From positions 1-64,000 of the forward strand of contig JAIQDT010001952.1 in assembly GCA_021521415.1 (NCBI GenBank): a stretch of DNA of 64,000 bases, given 5' to 3'. A model generated the notes under the pieces. The model saw only the letters and a list, made by a program, of their open reading frames with translations. It ran no database searches and had not been told where the DNA came from. The translations under genes were made by a program, and so were the position numbers. Source of the DNA: Bidens hawaiensis. Lineage: Eukaryota > Streptophyta > Magnoliopsida > Asterales > Asteraceae. How positions within the stretch are numbered: the stretch's first letter is position 1; each line of letters begins with the position of its first letter. Of the stretch, positions 21,221-32,107 are shown piece after piece.

Positions 21221-22724
21221 CGGCCAAGAGCAGCTCATTCTCACATCCCAAACACAGCTCTCAAGTCTCTCTCTAACATCTCTCTACACATCCACAATCA
21301 ATTCGCCTCGATAAGCGTGCCCTGATCTCTCGTTTGTGTAACCGACGTTTCCTTGAAGTTTGTGCCACCCTCCACCCACATTCGACCAAGGAAGGTGTTG
21401 TTCTCGAAAGGCATACTATCAATTGTTGAAGATTGGTATCGCCGTTGGCATACCAAAGTTGATCGAGAAGTAAAGCGGCGTCGGAGTGCTGCTCGAGTTC
21501 CTAGGGTTTCTAATACGCCAGTATGGTTAGGCATAACGACAAATCAATATATTATAATATTATATTCAAGGCTTAAGCCTTAAGTCGAGATTATACTCGA
21601 TACCTCGATAAAAGAAATACGAACATAACAAAGAAAAGAATAAAAAAATGAATTGTGAATATGTATATATGTGTGTAAGTATATATGTACATTCTTTGTT
21701 ATGAAAATATTATTTATGTAATGAGTATTCTTAAATAATAAAAGAAAAGAATACATTTCTTATAGAAGAAGAAACGTCGGGTTTTTATATAAACTATAGG
21801 TTTATAAACTACTTTTAAACTAAAGGTTTTCAAGTAAATGAGATATATGAACTAAAGGTTCATCGAGGTATAGAACAAGACTAAAGGTCTTAAGCCGGAT
21901 TGTATATCCGACTAACAAATAGTTATACTCGTACTATAGGTGCAAGATAAAAAGGGAAAGACCCTCGGACGGTGTGTGAAGCCGATCCCAAAGAGACAAG
22001 GTGAATACGCCCACAAACTTTTATAAACTTGTTTTAAAATGAATCAAACGTGTTATATGAAAATTGTTTTCAAGGAACTATGTGTTCCTAAAACCGCTAT
22101 GAATAAGAGTATAAACCTAGCCCTCAGACTGTGGTATACGTGTGTCTGGATCCTTACATAGGTGGTACTACGCGGTGGGCACACCGCACCACCCTTGGTC
22201 GTAGGACGCTCTCCTGCAGGGAGTACGACCTTTTGTGTATATTTACGGGTACTTAACTAAGTCGAACGCTGCGGTGTTTGCTGAGGTGACCTAGAGTAGA
22301 GACTCGAGTTTATAAGTGTGTTGTTTTAACTTTGTTATTCCTAAGCCACGTTGGGCCGAGGCAGGCGTGGTCTCGAGGGGTAATAAAGTAAAAGAAAGTA
22401 TTTTTGCGTCGGCGTGTTCACCAGCATTCGTTGCTGGCGTATTTTATTTACATTTTGCAGGTGAACAAAGTTAGCACTTGGGGTGACGAAGTGCTTTGAA
22501 TATCCGATGGCTCGGATTCATTTTGTAAACTTAACATATTAAATGGTGGTTTGTAATTATAAAACAAGTAATACTTTTGTAACAACTTAAACGGGTATTT
22601 TATAAGCCTGTCTTTTGAATATATGTATATGTTATATTTTGATCCTTGAAGTTTATAAGTCTTCCGCTAAATTAACGCAACTCTGATTTATTTACAACTA
22701 TGGTACCAACTGTTGGTCGCACTC

Positions 22725-23663
22725 CTAGCCCCAAGATGGGGGTGTGACAGAAGCGGATATACCGTTTACTAGAAACGTACCTGTGACAACATCTGGAATC
22801 TTCTTGGCTTGTTCCTGGGTTAACATGTAAGCTCTGGTCCTCGGCCTAGTCTGATCAGCATCATTCTTTCCACTTCCTCCAGCTCCACCATCGGTGCATT
22901 CCTTGGCAAAATGGCCCGGCTTACCGCACTTGTAGCATGCGGGTTTTACAATACAATCAGAAGCATAATGTCCCACTTTTCCACACTTATAATAGGCATT
23001 CGATCCTAGCCTACATTCCCCACCATGAGCCTTACCACACTTATGAAAAACATCAGATCCGTTACCCCACTTGCACTCACCACCGTGCATTTTACCACAC
23101 GTCTTGCACGATCTCTTCTCCGACACTTTCTGCTTTTTATCCTTGGAGTTCCACAACTGAGTACCGGGTCGTTTGACATTAACCCACTTCTTATCTTTCT
23201 TCTCTTCTTCCACCACAATATCATCCGCAGCCAGGTTTGCATAAACCATCTCTGCGAGCTCGACAACAGAGTCAAAGGTAGCAGGTTTACTTGTCCTGAC
23301 TAGCATGCGTACTTTCTGTGGCAATCCCCTCACATAAAACTTGATTCTTTTAGCCTCAGTGTTAACCATATCGGGTACCAACCTAGACATTCGGTTGAAC
23401 TCGGTGATATACTCACGATGTGTCATCGTTCCGGCCTTCAGGTTCAGAAACTTCATCTCCGCCCTCTCAACCTCGGCGTCCGCACAGAACCTCTTCATCA
23501 CTAACTCCTTCAGATCCTCCCACTTCATGGCCTTAATCTCGTCCCGTGTCTTCCTCTGCTCCACACTTTCCCACCAATACATAGCCTCATCACCGAATGA
23601 CTGAGTAGCATAACCCACAGCTTGGTCGGGACAGCACTCGCTAATACGGATAATTTTATCCAT
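22725..23663 (-). CDS. gag: element B Gag, C-terminal part with zinc knuckles
   Basis: 312 codons. Capsid-type retrotrans_gag core (AMYWWESVEQRKTRDEI, FLNLKAGTMTHREYITEFNR, FYVRGLPQKVRMLVRT), then four knuckle-like units: CKTCGKMHGGEC, FHKCGKAHGGEC, YKCGKVGHYASDC and the canonical CYKCGKPGHFAKEC. It runs into the protease start (YMLTQEQAKKIPDVVTGTFL) and then into LTR D; the last six codons belong to that LTR. It is in frame with 23673-24134, separated only by a stop codon. Confidence 0.88.
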   Translation of the reverse strand: MDKIIRISECCPDQAVGYATQSFGDEAMYWWESVEQRKTRDEIKAMKWEDLKELVMKRFCADAEVERAEMKFLNLKAGTMTHREYITEFNRMSRLVPDMVNTEAKRIKFYVRGLPQKVRMLVRTSKPATFDSVVELAEMVYANLAADDIVVEEEKKDKKWVNVKRPGTQLWNSKDKKQKVSEKRSCKTCGKMHGGECKWGNGSDVFHKCGKAHGGECRLGSNAYYKCGKVGHYASDCIVKPACYKCGKPGHFAKECTDGGAGGSGKNDADQTRPRTRAYMLTQEQAKKIPDVVTGTFLVNGISASVTPPSWG

Positions 23664-23672
23664 GGCGGTTAT

Positions 23673-24134
23673 CTATTGAAGGGTAGCGACTGCGTCTCCC
23701 AAACCAGTGAGCTTCGGCGGGTCACAACCCTTGAAGGACTTATAGTTGCAACCACCTCGACCCCTCTTCCTATCATCAACTTTCATAGACCGTACCACAC
23801 TAGAAGCCTCCCTCTCTCCTTCATCATCTTTCCCACCACCTCCTCCCGCTCCTTCAGCTGTTCTTTCACGGCCTCCAGCAAACCCTTCTGGATTCTTGTA
23901 TTTCGTAGCTGTGGCTATTGCTTGGGTAATAGATGCTTGGATTAAGGGATCGATTTGAACCCCTTCAGTGTTGTTAGGCTTTCTTCCAGCTGCGCTTCCT
24001 TCAGCTCCGGTGTTGGAAGCCGTTTCTACCGAAGGTTGTTGGACACGACGAGGCCTGCCACGACGTCCAGTGCGGCCTCCTGCTCCAACAACTGCCCTAG
24101 ATCCAGCCATCGTATTCTGGAAAGGAAAACACAA
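23673..24134 (-). CDS. gag: element B Gag, N-terminal part
   Basis: 153 codons, in the same frame as 22725-23663 across one in-frame stop at about 23673. The real start is probably MAGSRAVVGAG, nine codons in. Arg/Gly-rich N-terminus (GRTGRRGRPRRV), low-complexity Glu/Gly stretch, then CNYKSFKGCDPPKLTGLGDAVATL, the conserved entry to the capsid core. The stop falls where a tryptophan is usual in this family. Confidence 0.85.
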   Translation of the reverse strand: MCFPFQNTMAGSRAVVGAGGRTGRRGRPRRVQQPSVETASNTGAEGSAAGRKPNNTEGVQIDPLIQASITQAIATATKYKNPEGFAGGRERTAEGAGGGGGKDDEGEREASSVVRSMKVDDRKRGRGGCNYKSFKGCDPPKLTGLGDAVATLQ

Positions 24135-24508
24135 ACGTCATCACTTAAGGAACTATTTAGTACAAGGATAGTAAGGCTAACAGGTAATAACAGTGGCCAG
24201 CTGTGATTAGTTGATCACGTTACTTTCCGTGTCCTATACACTTCCTCTTTTGAGTCTATTTGTGTTGAATCTACTCTAAACAGTTAATCAATCAAACAAT
24301 CAATTAATCCTATCCCTAACATTCACATATCCTTTATTTAGCAATTAAACTAATCATTAACATACATATTTAACCATACACTTTACCTTTACCGAGCTTG
24401 CTTGAGTGACACATGGCTATCTTGAACGGGCATCTTCTCTCCCTTCTTACTTAAATCCCATTCTCTGTTCGAGTCTAAGCATGTAGGATGCTTAAATATC
24501 TCAACTTT

Positions 24509-24520
24509 GCTCTGATACCA
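24509..24520 (-). promoter_or_regulatory. primer-binding site, tRNA-iMet (element B)
   Basis: The minus strand reads TGGTATCAGAGC, complementary to the 3' end of plant initiator tRNA-Met, three bases after the LTR terminus CCTTACA. Confidence 0.88.
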
Positions 24521-24954
24521 ACTTGTAAGGCCCCGTTACCGGTGCCTCACCTTTGGACGTTGGATTTACTCATTAACATAGTTCTAATCATCAGAGTTAA
24601 TAAAAACATTCGCGGAATATAAAACTTTCATAAAACATTTCATAACAAACCATAAGTTGTCTTAAAACAACATCTCGTCTTTCAAAGTAAACAAAACATT
24701 AAACTTAAATGTCTTGGGTCTTCCGATGCCAGCCTCTTATTCAATGCCGCGTGTCCCCCTTAAGCGAGCTGCCTCACCCTACTCAACCGCGTGCATACTA
24801 AAAAGTCAGAAACATTGAGTGAGTTCTAGATAATCATACAACATACAATCGGTTTACATACTTGCACACATGCCTGAAGGGGTGTACATTATTCATACTT
24901 ACCTTTCATACATAACTATCCATCCAATTTAAGGAGCCTTCCGCCCTATAACCT

Positions 24955-25140
24955 CACAGATATTATAAGAGTCTTGTCCTAACATCACAGATATTATAAA
25001 TGGTCTGGACCCAACATCACAGATATTATAAATGGTCTGGACCCCAACATCACAGATATTATAAAGGGTCTAGTCCCCAACATCAAAGATATTATTAGGG
25101 TCTGGTCCCTACCATCACATATATTATTAGTGTCTGGTCC
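24955..25140. repeat. LTR minisatellite, element B 5' LTR
   Basis: About six units of ACATCACAGATATTATAA plus a GGTCTGGTCCCC-like half, more diverged than in the 3' LTR (13660-13865). Confidence 0.8.
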
Positions 25141-26566
25141 CTTACGTCTTCTTCTTCGTACGTACAATCTTCACCTATCCGTGATATACATATACTTTCT
25201 TTTATCATTCATACATACTCATATGATATACATATATCTATCATACACGTTCAGCTATCATATACATACCTCCCTTGTCAATACGTGTAATATCCGAAGA
25301 TCGTTCACGTGCCAACAAGCTTTCATTCACATTCAAAATATACATACATAAATAACGTAATGGCATACACTTACCATTTAAGGTAAGTGTATTAACTATC
25401 ACATCGAGTATGCACAAAGCCCCGAAAGCATAACAAGGAAATGGGGCTAGAAACTCACCTGAATGCGATTACGTTCACCGTTAATAGTTATTCCCTTCTA
25501 GAGCTGTGCACGGCTAACTGTATAATATTTACATGTATCAATTAACTATTACTACTCATATCGTATTTCTATCTTTTTATAACCCACAACGAACGGGGGT
25601 CCGGGGGCAGCGCCACTGGCAACAGGGTCTAGGGACGGCAGCCCCAGCAGGGTCCAAGGGGCAGAGCCCCTGGCTGGGGTCCATTAACTGTCTTAACACA
25701 TTTTTCATTAGAGTTTTAAATTATTATTTTATTCTCTAAGTTGGGCTTAGCATATTATGGGCTTAATTAAGTTAGTGCAACTGTTCATCTGGGCCCAACT
25801 AGGTCTAGGCCCAAACCAACCAGAACCTAGGTGGCCGAGAACTCTGGGCAGAGAACCCAGTTCTCACTGAGAATGCTTGTGTTGACCGAGAACGCTTGCG
25901 TTGACCGAAAACCCTTGTCAAAGAGAATTCAGTGGCCGAAGACTAAGTGGCCGAGAACTATCGTCGACCGAGATCTCCGGTTGACCGGGTTCTCATGTTG
26001 ACCGAGAACCCTTGTCTGATGCTTTTAGCTCAGATTTTCCTAACCATACACCGAGTCCAGGTTCAAGTAACGGTTAATCAGTATAAAAATCACATTTTGA
26101 ACTTCCTATTTCCAGTTTCCTTAACCATTTTACATCCGTTAACATTCCATTATCAAGACGTAGTCCATTTCTAGCATAAATCTTGGATCTTTAACCATAG
26201 ATCGTTATTTAAGCTAAATCTAGGGTTTCCTTCATGAACCGCCCGTGACTATTAGTTTGTTAACCCCATTTCAATCATCAAGTTTGCAACTTTAAGATTT
26301 ATTTAGGCACGATCTACTCTAGGTTTGAGTTTCATGATTAATCGTTTAAAAAAACGTAACCTTTAAGATCAAGAACATACTTTTATGATACTTCTCAAGC
26401 TATGGTTAAGGCTAGTATATAAGCTTGACCTTGTTAGCTTGCTTGTGTAACATGATTTTATCAAAATAATGATAGCTTGATCTTACTTGACAAGGGATGT
26501 GTGTGTTTTAAGGTGTAGGCTAGGTGTAGAATGGATGGAAATGGAAAGAATTAGGGTTTAAGGGGG

Positions 26567-26574
26567 TATTTATA
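26567..26574 (-). promoter_or_regulatory. TATA box of element B 5' LTR
   Basis: The minus strand reads GGAGTATAAATACCCCC. It is about 180 bases into the LTR, which leaves a transcribed leader of roughly 2 kb in the LTR. Confidence 0.6.
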
Positions 26575-26757
26575 CTCCCTTAAGCCCATGGACCTAAGGC
26601 CCATCTTTCTCTTTTAGTCCATGATTCATTCATCTAATTAGCCTATTTATCCTTTCCTCTTTATTATTATTTTACTTACCAACTCAAGTAAACTTTTCCA
26701 TTATAAGAAATAATATATAAAATATTATTATTTGAAATTTTAGGATGTTACAACATA

Positions 26758-26819
26758 TAACGTATCCGAAGATAAATATTACATACTTAGCCTGTTACCT
26801 ATCTTTCATTCGTGCATAC
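26758..26819 (-). repeat. palindromic LTR, left arm part 2
   Basis: 62 bases between elements B and C. They match the reverse complement of the right arm near 40730-40795, including CGTATCCGAAGATA and ACATACTTAGCCTGTTACC. This shows that B and C are separate insertions into one LTR arm. Confidence 0.8.
26815..26819. repeat. target-site duplication of element C (left copy)
   Basis: CATAC, repeated at 39755-39759 after the 3' LTR. Confidence 0.85.
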
Positions 26820-26890
26820 TTTTGGGCCTAGTTCTGTGGTTTGAGTTTGTTTATTACCTGTTGGGCGTTGGGTTTTGGGTGCACATGTAA

Positions 26891-26916
26891 ACCGAGAACA
26901 CATTGGTGTTCTCGGT
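26891..26916. repeat. perfect inverted repeat upstream of TATA
   Basis: Arms ACCGAGAACAC and GTGTTCTCGGT, 11 bp each, around the loop ATTG, 38 bases upstream of the TATA box. Identical in the 3' LTR at 39465-39490. The arm contains the CCGAGAAC word that is also arrayed elsewhere in this element and in element B. Confidence 0.85.
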
Positions 26917-26953
26917 GGGCTTATGGTTTTTGGGCCGGCTTAGTTTGGTTTCC

Positions 26954-26963
26954 CTATATATAG
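26954..26963 (+). promoter_or_regulatory. TATA box of element C 5' LTR
   Basis: CTATATATAG, conserved in the 3' LTR at 39528-39537. Confidence 0.65.
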
Positions 26964-27181
26964 ATATGTAATGTATAGGTTAAAGGTTGTTCATTCTTAT
27001 TATTACTCAAGTATTGTAAGTGCTTAGGCACCCGACGTAATCAATATACGTGTGTTTTGAAGCAAATCGTGTGTCATTTACTTGTTCAGTTTGTGTTCTT
27101 GAGTCATCGATATTGGTATTCCGCACCAATATTCGTTTGGTTGGTATCATATTGTAGTGATCCAGATGCGGGACTTACAAT

Positions 27182-27194
27182 TGGTATCAGAGCC
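27182..27194 (+). promoter_or_regulatory. primer-binding site, tRNA-iMet (element C)
   Basis: TGGTATCAGAGCC two bases after the LTR end. Confidence 0.9.
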
Positions 27195-27815
27195 TTTTGA
27201 CGAATTCAGGCTCGTTATTGTGGCATCAACGATTCAAGAATATCACTTACAAGGCTACTGTGTTCCTTTTCTGGCGAGTGGGTTATCAGAGAAGAAGGGA
27301 AATTGATTTTGGTGGAAGATTAACTTTAATTTTAAACAAATCAAATCTCAAAAATTTTGTTAGTTTGTTACAGTTGAAAGCTTGCAAATTCTCTAGTTTT
27401 CGGCCAAGATTAAATTCACTGAACAAGAATTCATAGTTCTCGGCAAGAAAAGGGAGTTGTCGGCCAAAATCAACTGATTTCGGCCAACTTTATTAGTTCT
27501 CGGTCAAGATTAGGCCAAAATCAACTGTTTTCGGCCAACTCTATTAGTTCTCGGCCAATTTAAGGGTTTTCGGTTATAATCTCTGGTTCTCGGTCAACCA
27601 GAGATTTCGATCAAATATCTAGTTAATTTTGAATTCTCGGCAAACCTAGTTCTCGGCCCAAAATATTTGTTCTCTGCCCAGTGTGGTTTGGGCTTCTCCT
27701 ATTGGACTTATTTTTAATTGGACTTGAAAAACAGTAACAGTTTCTTGAAATAGCCCAGTTAACCAATGGGGGCAACTCAACTAACTCATCTCTTCACCAA
27801 GAACTTGACTCAATC
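27195..27815 (+). other. element C leader with CGGCCAA / TCTCGG word array
   Basis: Non-coding leader between primer site and gag. 27440-27690 repeats TTCTCGGCCAA, TTCTCGGTCAA and TTTCGGCCAAC about ten times. This is the inverse form of the CCGAGAAC word found in the 3' region of the same element (36340-36600) and in element B LTRs. Confidence 0.75.
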
Positions 27816-28783
27816 ATGGGTACTGCTATACGTGTACCTCGTCTGTTATCCTCTGAAGGGTTCAACGAATGGAAATTTCGTTTTGAACACCATGCCAAAA
27901 TGAAAGATTCAAAGATTTGGAGAAGTATTGTGAGGGGCCCTCAAAGGATTACTTATCAAAGGGCTGGTTCAACTGAGGTTCTTGTGAAGCCAGTTGCTCA
28001 ATACGACGATGATGATTTTGCAAAAGTTGAAGAAGATGAGAAAGCTTTATCAACTCTAACTATGGCACTTTCACCCGTCTCCAGTTTAGAGAACTCCAAT
28101 CAGCAAAGGAGCTGTGGGATGCACTGATAGAAGTTTATGACGGTAATGAGGATATGAAGAGAAGTCGCCAGGATTTGTTGCGACAGAAGTTTAATATGTT
28201 TAATCACGTTCTGGGAGAAACACTGGAATCTCAGCTTCAAAGGTTCATATCCCTTGCTACTGAAATGAGAACTGCTGGAATTCTTCTACAAACTTCAGAG
28301 ATTAACAACAAGTTGGTGAACTCTCTGCCAAAGAGTTGGGACATGCATGTTGCAGTCATTAAGAAAACCAAAGATCTTAACAGAATGAGTATGACTGAAA
28401 TGATTGCTACTATTAAGGCCTGCGATATGGATGATAAACAGCGGGCAATAAATCATGCTAATTCTTATAGCGTTGCTGGATATAACATTACTTCTAAAAG
28501 TGCCCTCATGTCTCAAGATAGTTTCTCACTATTTAAGCCTTCCCAACCACCACCGCCGGGAAACTTTCAAATGTTCTCATCCACCCTTGGTCAATCATCA
28601 TCATCAAATTCACCCAACCAAGCTCCAATTTTCTTTACCAAATCTGGTCAGTCAGTTAGTGATGCTAGCAAAGTCATTTCCAGTGTAAAACCCAGCCAGA
28701 TTCCTACCATACCCAAAGAAACTAAAGAAAATATTGCATTAATGGCAAGATTTATGAATTGTTACCATGCGTTTCTGGCATGA
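27816..28783 (+). pseudogene. gag: element C Gag, capsid part
   Basis: 27816-28127 (MGTAIRVPRLLSSEGFNEWK onward) and 28154-28783 (RQDLLRQKFNMFNHVLGETL, NKLVNSLPKSWDMHVAVIKK) form the UBN2-type copia capsid domain, separated by a frameshift near 28090-28150. The second part ends at an in-frame TGA (28781) and then continues in the same frame at 28799. Family role: particle shell and RNA packaging. Confidence 0.85.
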
Positions 28784-29641
28784 GATCTGGTCCAACCCAT
28801 GGCTGCTACTGAATTTGATCAGATTCATCCTGATGATGTTGAAGAAATGGACATTTCGTGGCAAATTGCCATGGTGGTCTTCCATGCTAAGAAGTTTACC
28901 AAAAGGACGGGTAGAAATAACTGGAACATGCCAAACAATCAAAAAGTGGGTTTTAACAAGGAAACTCTCAGGTGTTACAACTGTCATGAGCCGGGTCACT
29001 TTGCTCGTGAATGCACCAATCCGACTAAAGAGGGGAATACAGAAAGGGCCTTGGTTCCAGCCGGAAATGCTCGGGGTAAAGCTGGAGGTAGTTCAAGTAA
29101 TGGGGAAAGAGGTATGGTTGCTGAAACGTTCTCATGGGAAGGACAGATGGTTGCGCTAAACATTGGAAATGATCAAACTGCTAATTTCGCAACAGTTGAG
29201 GACTCTGAAGAGGAAAACACCGCTGAGGAAAAGACTAAGGAGCTCCAGTTTGCATACATGGCATTCACTTCTCCGGAATCATCTGAGGTACGTTTTCAAC
29301 CATGTTCTTTAAATTGTGGTGAGAAAATTGAAATGTATCAACTTCATAATGATAATCTAATTAGAGATATGGAAAGAATAAAATCAGAGAGCTTTAAACT
29401 TAAGAAAAACGAAAAAGGGTTTCTAGATAAAATTGGATCTCTAAATAAAGACATTAAGAAACTCAAATCTGACTTTAGTGTTAAAAGTTGTCATTATCTT
29501 GATGCCAAACAAGAAATCGATGAGTTGACTGCTAAGCTGGAAGCCGCCAAATTGAAAATTTTAAATCTGACTAGCAAGTTTGAAAAGGCTGACTTAATTT
29601 TAAGAAGTTCGATGGGTCTAGTGAAGTTGTCAACTCAATGA
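28784..29641 (+). CDS. gag: element C Gag, zinc-knuckle and coiled-coil part
   Basis: 280 codons from 28799, in frame with the preceding segment across one stop. CYNCHEPGHFARECTNP is a canonical CCHC knuckle. After an acidic stretch comes a coiled-coil-like region rich in Lys/Glu/Leu heptads (KSESFKLKKNEKGFLDKIGS, AKQEIDELTAKLEAAKLKI), about residues 175-270. A frame change near 29640 follows. Confidence 0.85.
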   Translation, partial: DLVQPMAATEFDQIHPDDVEEMDISWQIAMVVFHAKKFTKRTGRNNWNMPNNQKVGFNKETLRCYNCHEPGHFARECTNPTKEGNTERALVPAGNARGKAGGSSSNGERGMVAETFSWEGQMVALNIGNDQTANFATVEDSEEENTAEEKTKELQFAYMAFTSPESSEVRFQPCSLNCGEKIEMYQLHNDNLIRDMERIKSESFKLKKNEKGFLDKIGSLNKDIKKLKSDFSVKSCHYLDAKQEIDELTAKLEAAKLKILNLTSKFEKADLILRSSMGLVKLSTQ

Positions 29642-30805
29642 TTGAAAATCAGTTGTGGTGGAAAGAAAATGAAGGTGAGGGGATAGGATTCAGTCAAGTT
29701 CCCCCACCATACAACCACAACTATGTTCCTACTCTTGTTACCAAAGAACAGGAAGAAAAAGATAAAGGATTTGAAATACGGTAAACAAGATAAAGGTGAG
29801 AGGACTGGCTCTGCTAGTGCCGTTTCATCTACCTCGAGTGTGAATGATTATAACGTGTCTACCTCATGTGCAGAAAAAGTAATTGTGAAGGAGTGGACTG
29901 ATGAGGATGACGACCCATGTTTTGATTTTGATAATAATTTCATTTCTAATGTTTCTTTAGAACTTCCTGTCTTGAATTCTGTTATTCCGACTGTTTGTGT
30001 GGGATCTGTTTTAAAGAGCATGGATACTTGTGTGTTTGATTCGGTTGAAACTTTAAATTCTAGTAATGTGATTTCTAATAAAAACAAAACTCCAAAAATT
30101 TTAAAAACATCAGAAAAATATGTTGCACCTAATTTTGTCAAGGAGGGATGCTCCAACGACAACCAAGGTGATAAGTTCAAAAGACAAAATGTGAATTCTC
30201 ACAAATCTAAACAGACTGGTCCACACAACCAGTTCAGACAAAAATCTGATCAGAATGAATTTTTCATAAAACGCCAGACATGTTTCAACTGTGGCATTCC
30301 TGGTCATATTGCCAGAATTTGTCCACATCGTCCGTACATTCCATACTATGGATTTTATCAAAGGAAAATGCCATATGTGCATCACGACGCATATAGGAAA
30401 GGGTTTAGACATTTTTCGGCAAGTTCCTTTGACGATGATTGGAATCGAAACAAGTCTGGCAGGTTTAGTCCTCATCATACCAAACCCAACATGATCAAAA
30501 GAAGGATTAGTAAAGGTGTTTCACACTCAAAATCTCATATAAACACCAACTCTAGACCTAAACAGGAGAAGAAGAAAAAGGTTTCATCTAATAATTCTAC
30601 GTCTAAGGCACCGGAGATAATGACAACCATTCGTACTTATAATTCCAAGTCTTCCAGACATAAGTGGTTGCCTAAATCTCCGGCAAAAGCATCTAATCAT
30701 TCCATTATTGATGATCAAAAGGATATGACATGGCAGTCTGTGACAAAAGTTGATGAGTCAGGGTCACCCAGTGTATGTATGGACTGGGTACAAAACACTA
30801 ACTAA
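29642..30805 (+). CDS. gag: element C Gag-Pol linker with second zinc knuckle
   Basis: Main open frame 29723-30805 (360 codons). Asn/Ser/Lys-rich, with a second knuckle CFNCGIPGHIARICPHRPY in the middle and basic KKKKV and KSSRHKWLPK stretches. A second CCHC unit far from the first is a feature of this copia branch. It ends at a frameshift just before the protease. Confidence 0.75.
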
Positions 30806-31362
30806 TCCCGCGCTTTGTGCAGGGACAGCTATGGAGGAATATCATCAGACCTTGGTATGTTGATAGTGGTTGTTCCAGGCACATGACAGGAGACATCACC
30901 CAGCTACACGACATTAAAACATTTAATGGTGGGTATGTGTCTTTTGCGAGAGGGGAGAAAGGAAAAATCACTCAAAAGGGTACTGTAAGTAACGGTGTGT
31001 TGAAATTTGAAAATGTTAATTTTGTTCCAGAATTGAAGCACAGTCTGTTACTCGTGTCGCAAATTTGTGACAAAGATTTTTCAACCCATTTCACTAAAAA
31101 GGAGTGCTTAATTCTGAAACCTGGTATAATCATACCAGAGGAATGGATTTTTGTTCGATCACAACGAAAAGATAATGCTTATGTGGTCGACATGAACCAA
31201 AATTTTCCCGACGAAATTACATGCTTGTTTTCAAAAGTGTTGGAACATAATGCGATGCTTTGGTATCGTCGGCTTGGTCATGCTAATATTAAAAATCTAA
31301 ATCGTCTTGCTAAAAACAATTTAGTGCGTGTGTTTACCTATCAAAGATTTTGTGACTGTTGA
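30806..31362 (+). CDS. pol: element C protease and integrase entry
   Basis: 181 codons from 30817. WYVDSGCSRHMTGDI carries the protease catalytic DSG. GTVSNGVLKFENVNFVPELK and LWYRRLGHANIKNLNRLAKN (gag_pre-integrase, first zinc ligands) follow. The cysteine pair (CVAC) of the zinc domain lies beyond the stop, in the next frame near 31370. Confidence 0.88.
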
Positions 31363-31456
31363 AAAATGTGTGGCTTGTGCCTTGGGATAACATCATCGAA
31401 AATCTCATAAGCCTAAGTTAATTAATACCATCTCGTCAGTTTTTCAGTTACTTCAT

Positions 31457-32107
31457 ATGGACCTCTTTGGGCCGGTTCATGTGTTAAGTTTGTCTCGTAG
31501 CTCTTATTGTCAAGTTATTATTGATGATTACTCACGTTTTACATGGGTGTTCTTCTTGTCAAATAAGAGTGAAACTGCAGAGCTAATCAAGAAATTTGTG
31601 GTATTTATGGAGAATCAATTGAACCTAAAGCTGAAAGGAATCAGGTGTGACAATGGAACGGAATTCAAGAATGCAGTTCCGAATCATTTCTGCTCAGAAA
31701 AGGGGGTGCTTCGTCAGTACAGTGCTCCGCGTACGCCTCAACAAAATGGTGTCGCTGAAAGAAGAAACAGAACTCTAATCGAAGCAGCAAGAACGATGTT
31801 GTGTGACTCTAAATTGCCATTGTTTTTCTGGGCTGAGGCCATTAACACAGCCTGTTACGTTCAGAACCGGGTGATAATCAACAAGTCAAAGATGATGACT
31901 TCGTATGAGATCGTTTATGGTCATCAACCCACAGTCGCACATTTCAGAGCTTTCGGATGTCCATGCACATTGCTAAATCTAGAAACTACTCCAAAGTTTG
32001 GGGCCCCAGCAGATGAGTGTTATTTCGTTGGATATGCTGGTAATATAGCCTACAGGGTTTACAACAAGTCCACCAAACAGATTATTGAGTCTTATAAAGT
32101 TTGTTGA
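31457..32107 (+). CDS. pol: element C integrase core
   Basis: 216 codons. The catalytic acidic residues sit in IIDDYSRFTWVFFL, RCDNGTEFKN and QNGVAERRNRTLIEAARTML, all intact. WAEAINTACYVQNRVI and FRAFGCPCTLLNLE follow as usual. It ends at an in-frame TGA, after which the same frame continues (LEENETDARVGPDWLFDYNE). Confidence 0.9.
   Translation: MDLFGPVHVLSLSRSSYCQVIIDDYSRFTWVFFLSNKSETAELIKKFVVFMENQLNLKLKGIRCDNGTEFKNAVPNHFCSEKGVLRQYSAPRTPQQNGVAERRNRTLIEAARTMLCDSKLPLFFWAEAINTACYVQNRVIINKSKMMTSYEIVYGHQPTVAHFRAFGCPCTLLNLETTPKFGAPADECYFVGYAGNIAYRVYNKSTKQIIESYKVC

Larger units (their letters stand above)
18641..22747 (+). mobile_element. LTR D: solo gypsy LTR nested in element B
   Basis: About 2.0 kb of LTR (excluding the nested solo LTR), starting TGAAACATCGTGAAAATTTC and ending GGGGGTGTGACA. 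The plus strand is the sense strand: a TATA box at 21213-21220 is followed by a pyrimidine-rich leader. No internal domain remains. I found no clean 5-bp duplication (left AATAC, right GAAGC), so one edge may be eroded. Upstream of the TATA lie the CGATACGCG and CCACGTGG arrays. Confidence 0.75.
13244..26752 (-). mobile_element. element B: chromovirus (Tekay-like) Ty3/gypsy
   Basis: A minus-strand element with 2.2-kb LTRs, tRNA-iMet primer site, gag with four zinc knuckles, protease, RT, RNase H, integrase and a chromodomain, flanked by ACATA. It is split between gag and protease by LTR D (18641-22747), which itself carries a solo LTR. It sits inside the palindromic LTR arm. Coding frames hold a few in-frame stops and frameshifts. 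The LTRs are very similar, but the 3' LTR start is rearranged by an inverted block at 15275-15368. Confidence 0.88.
24524..26752 (-). repeat. element B 5' LTR
   Basis: 2,229 bp, TGTAAGG to TGTTACA on the plus strand. TATA box at 26567-26574 (minus TATAAATA). Downstream in sense order: CCGAGAAC array (25830-26015), GC-rich island (25590-25682) and minisatellite (24955-25140). Intact start, unlike the 3' LTR. Confidence 0.9.
26820..27179 (+). repeat. element C 5' LTR
   Basis: 360 bp ending GGGACTTACA; the first dinucleotide is TT instead of TG, by comparison with the 3' LTR. It contains the 26-bp palindrome at 26891-26916 and a TATA box (CTATATATAG) at 26954-26963. About 11 differences from the 3' LTR. 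Confidence 0.9.

Noticed and set aside
23341..24206. Several plus-strand ORFs of 67-107 codons opposite gag
   Set aside because: Shadows of the minus-strand Gag frame, low-complexity, no domains.
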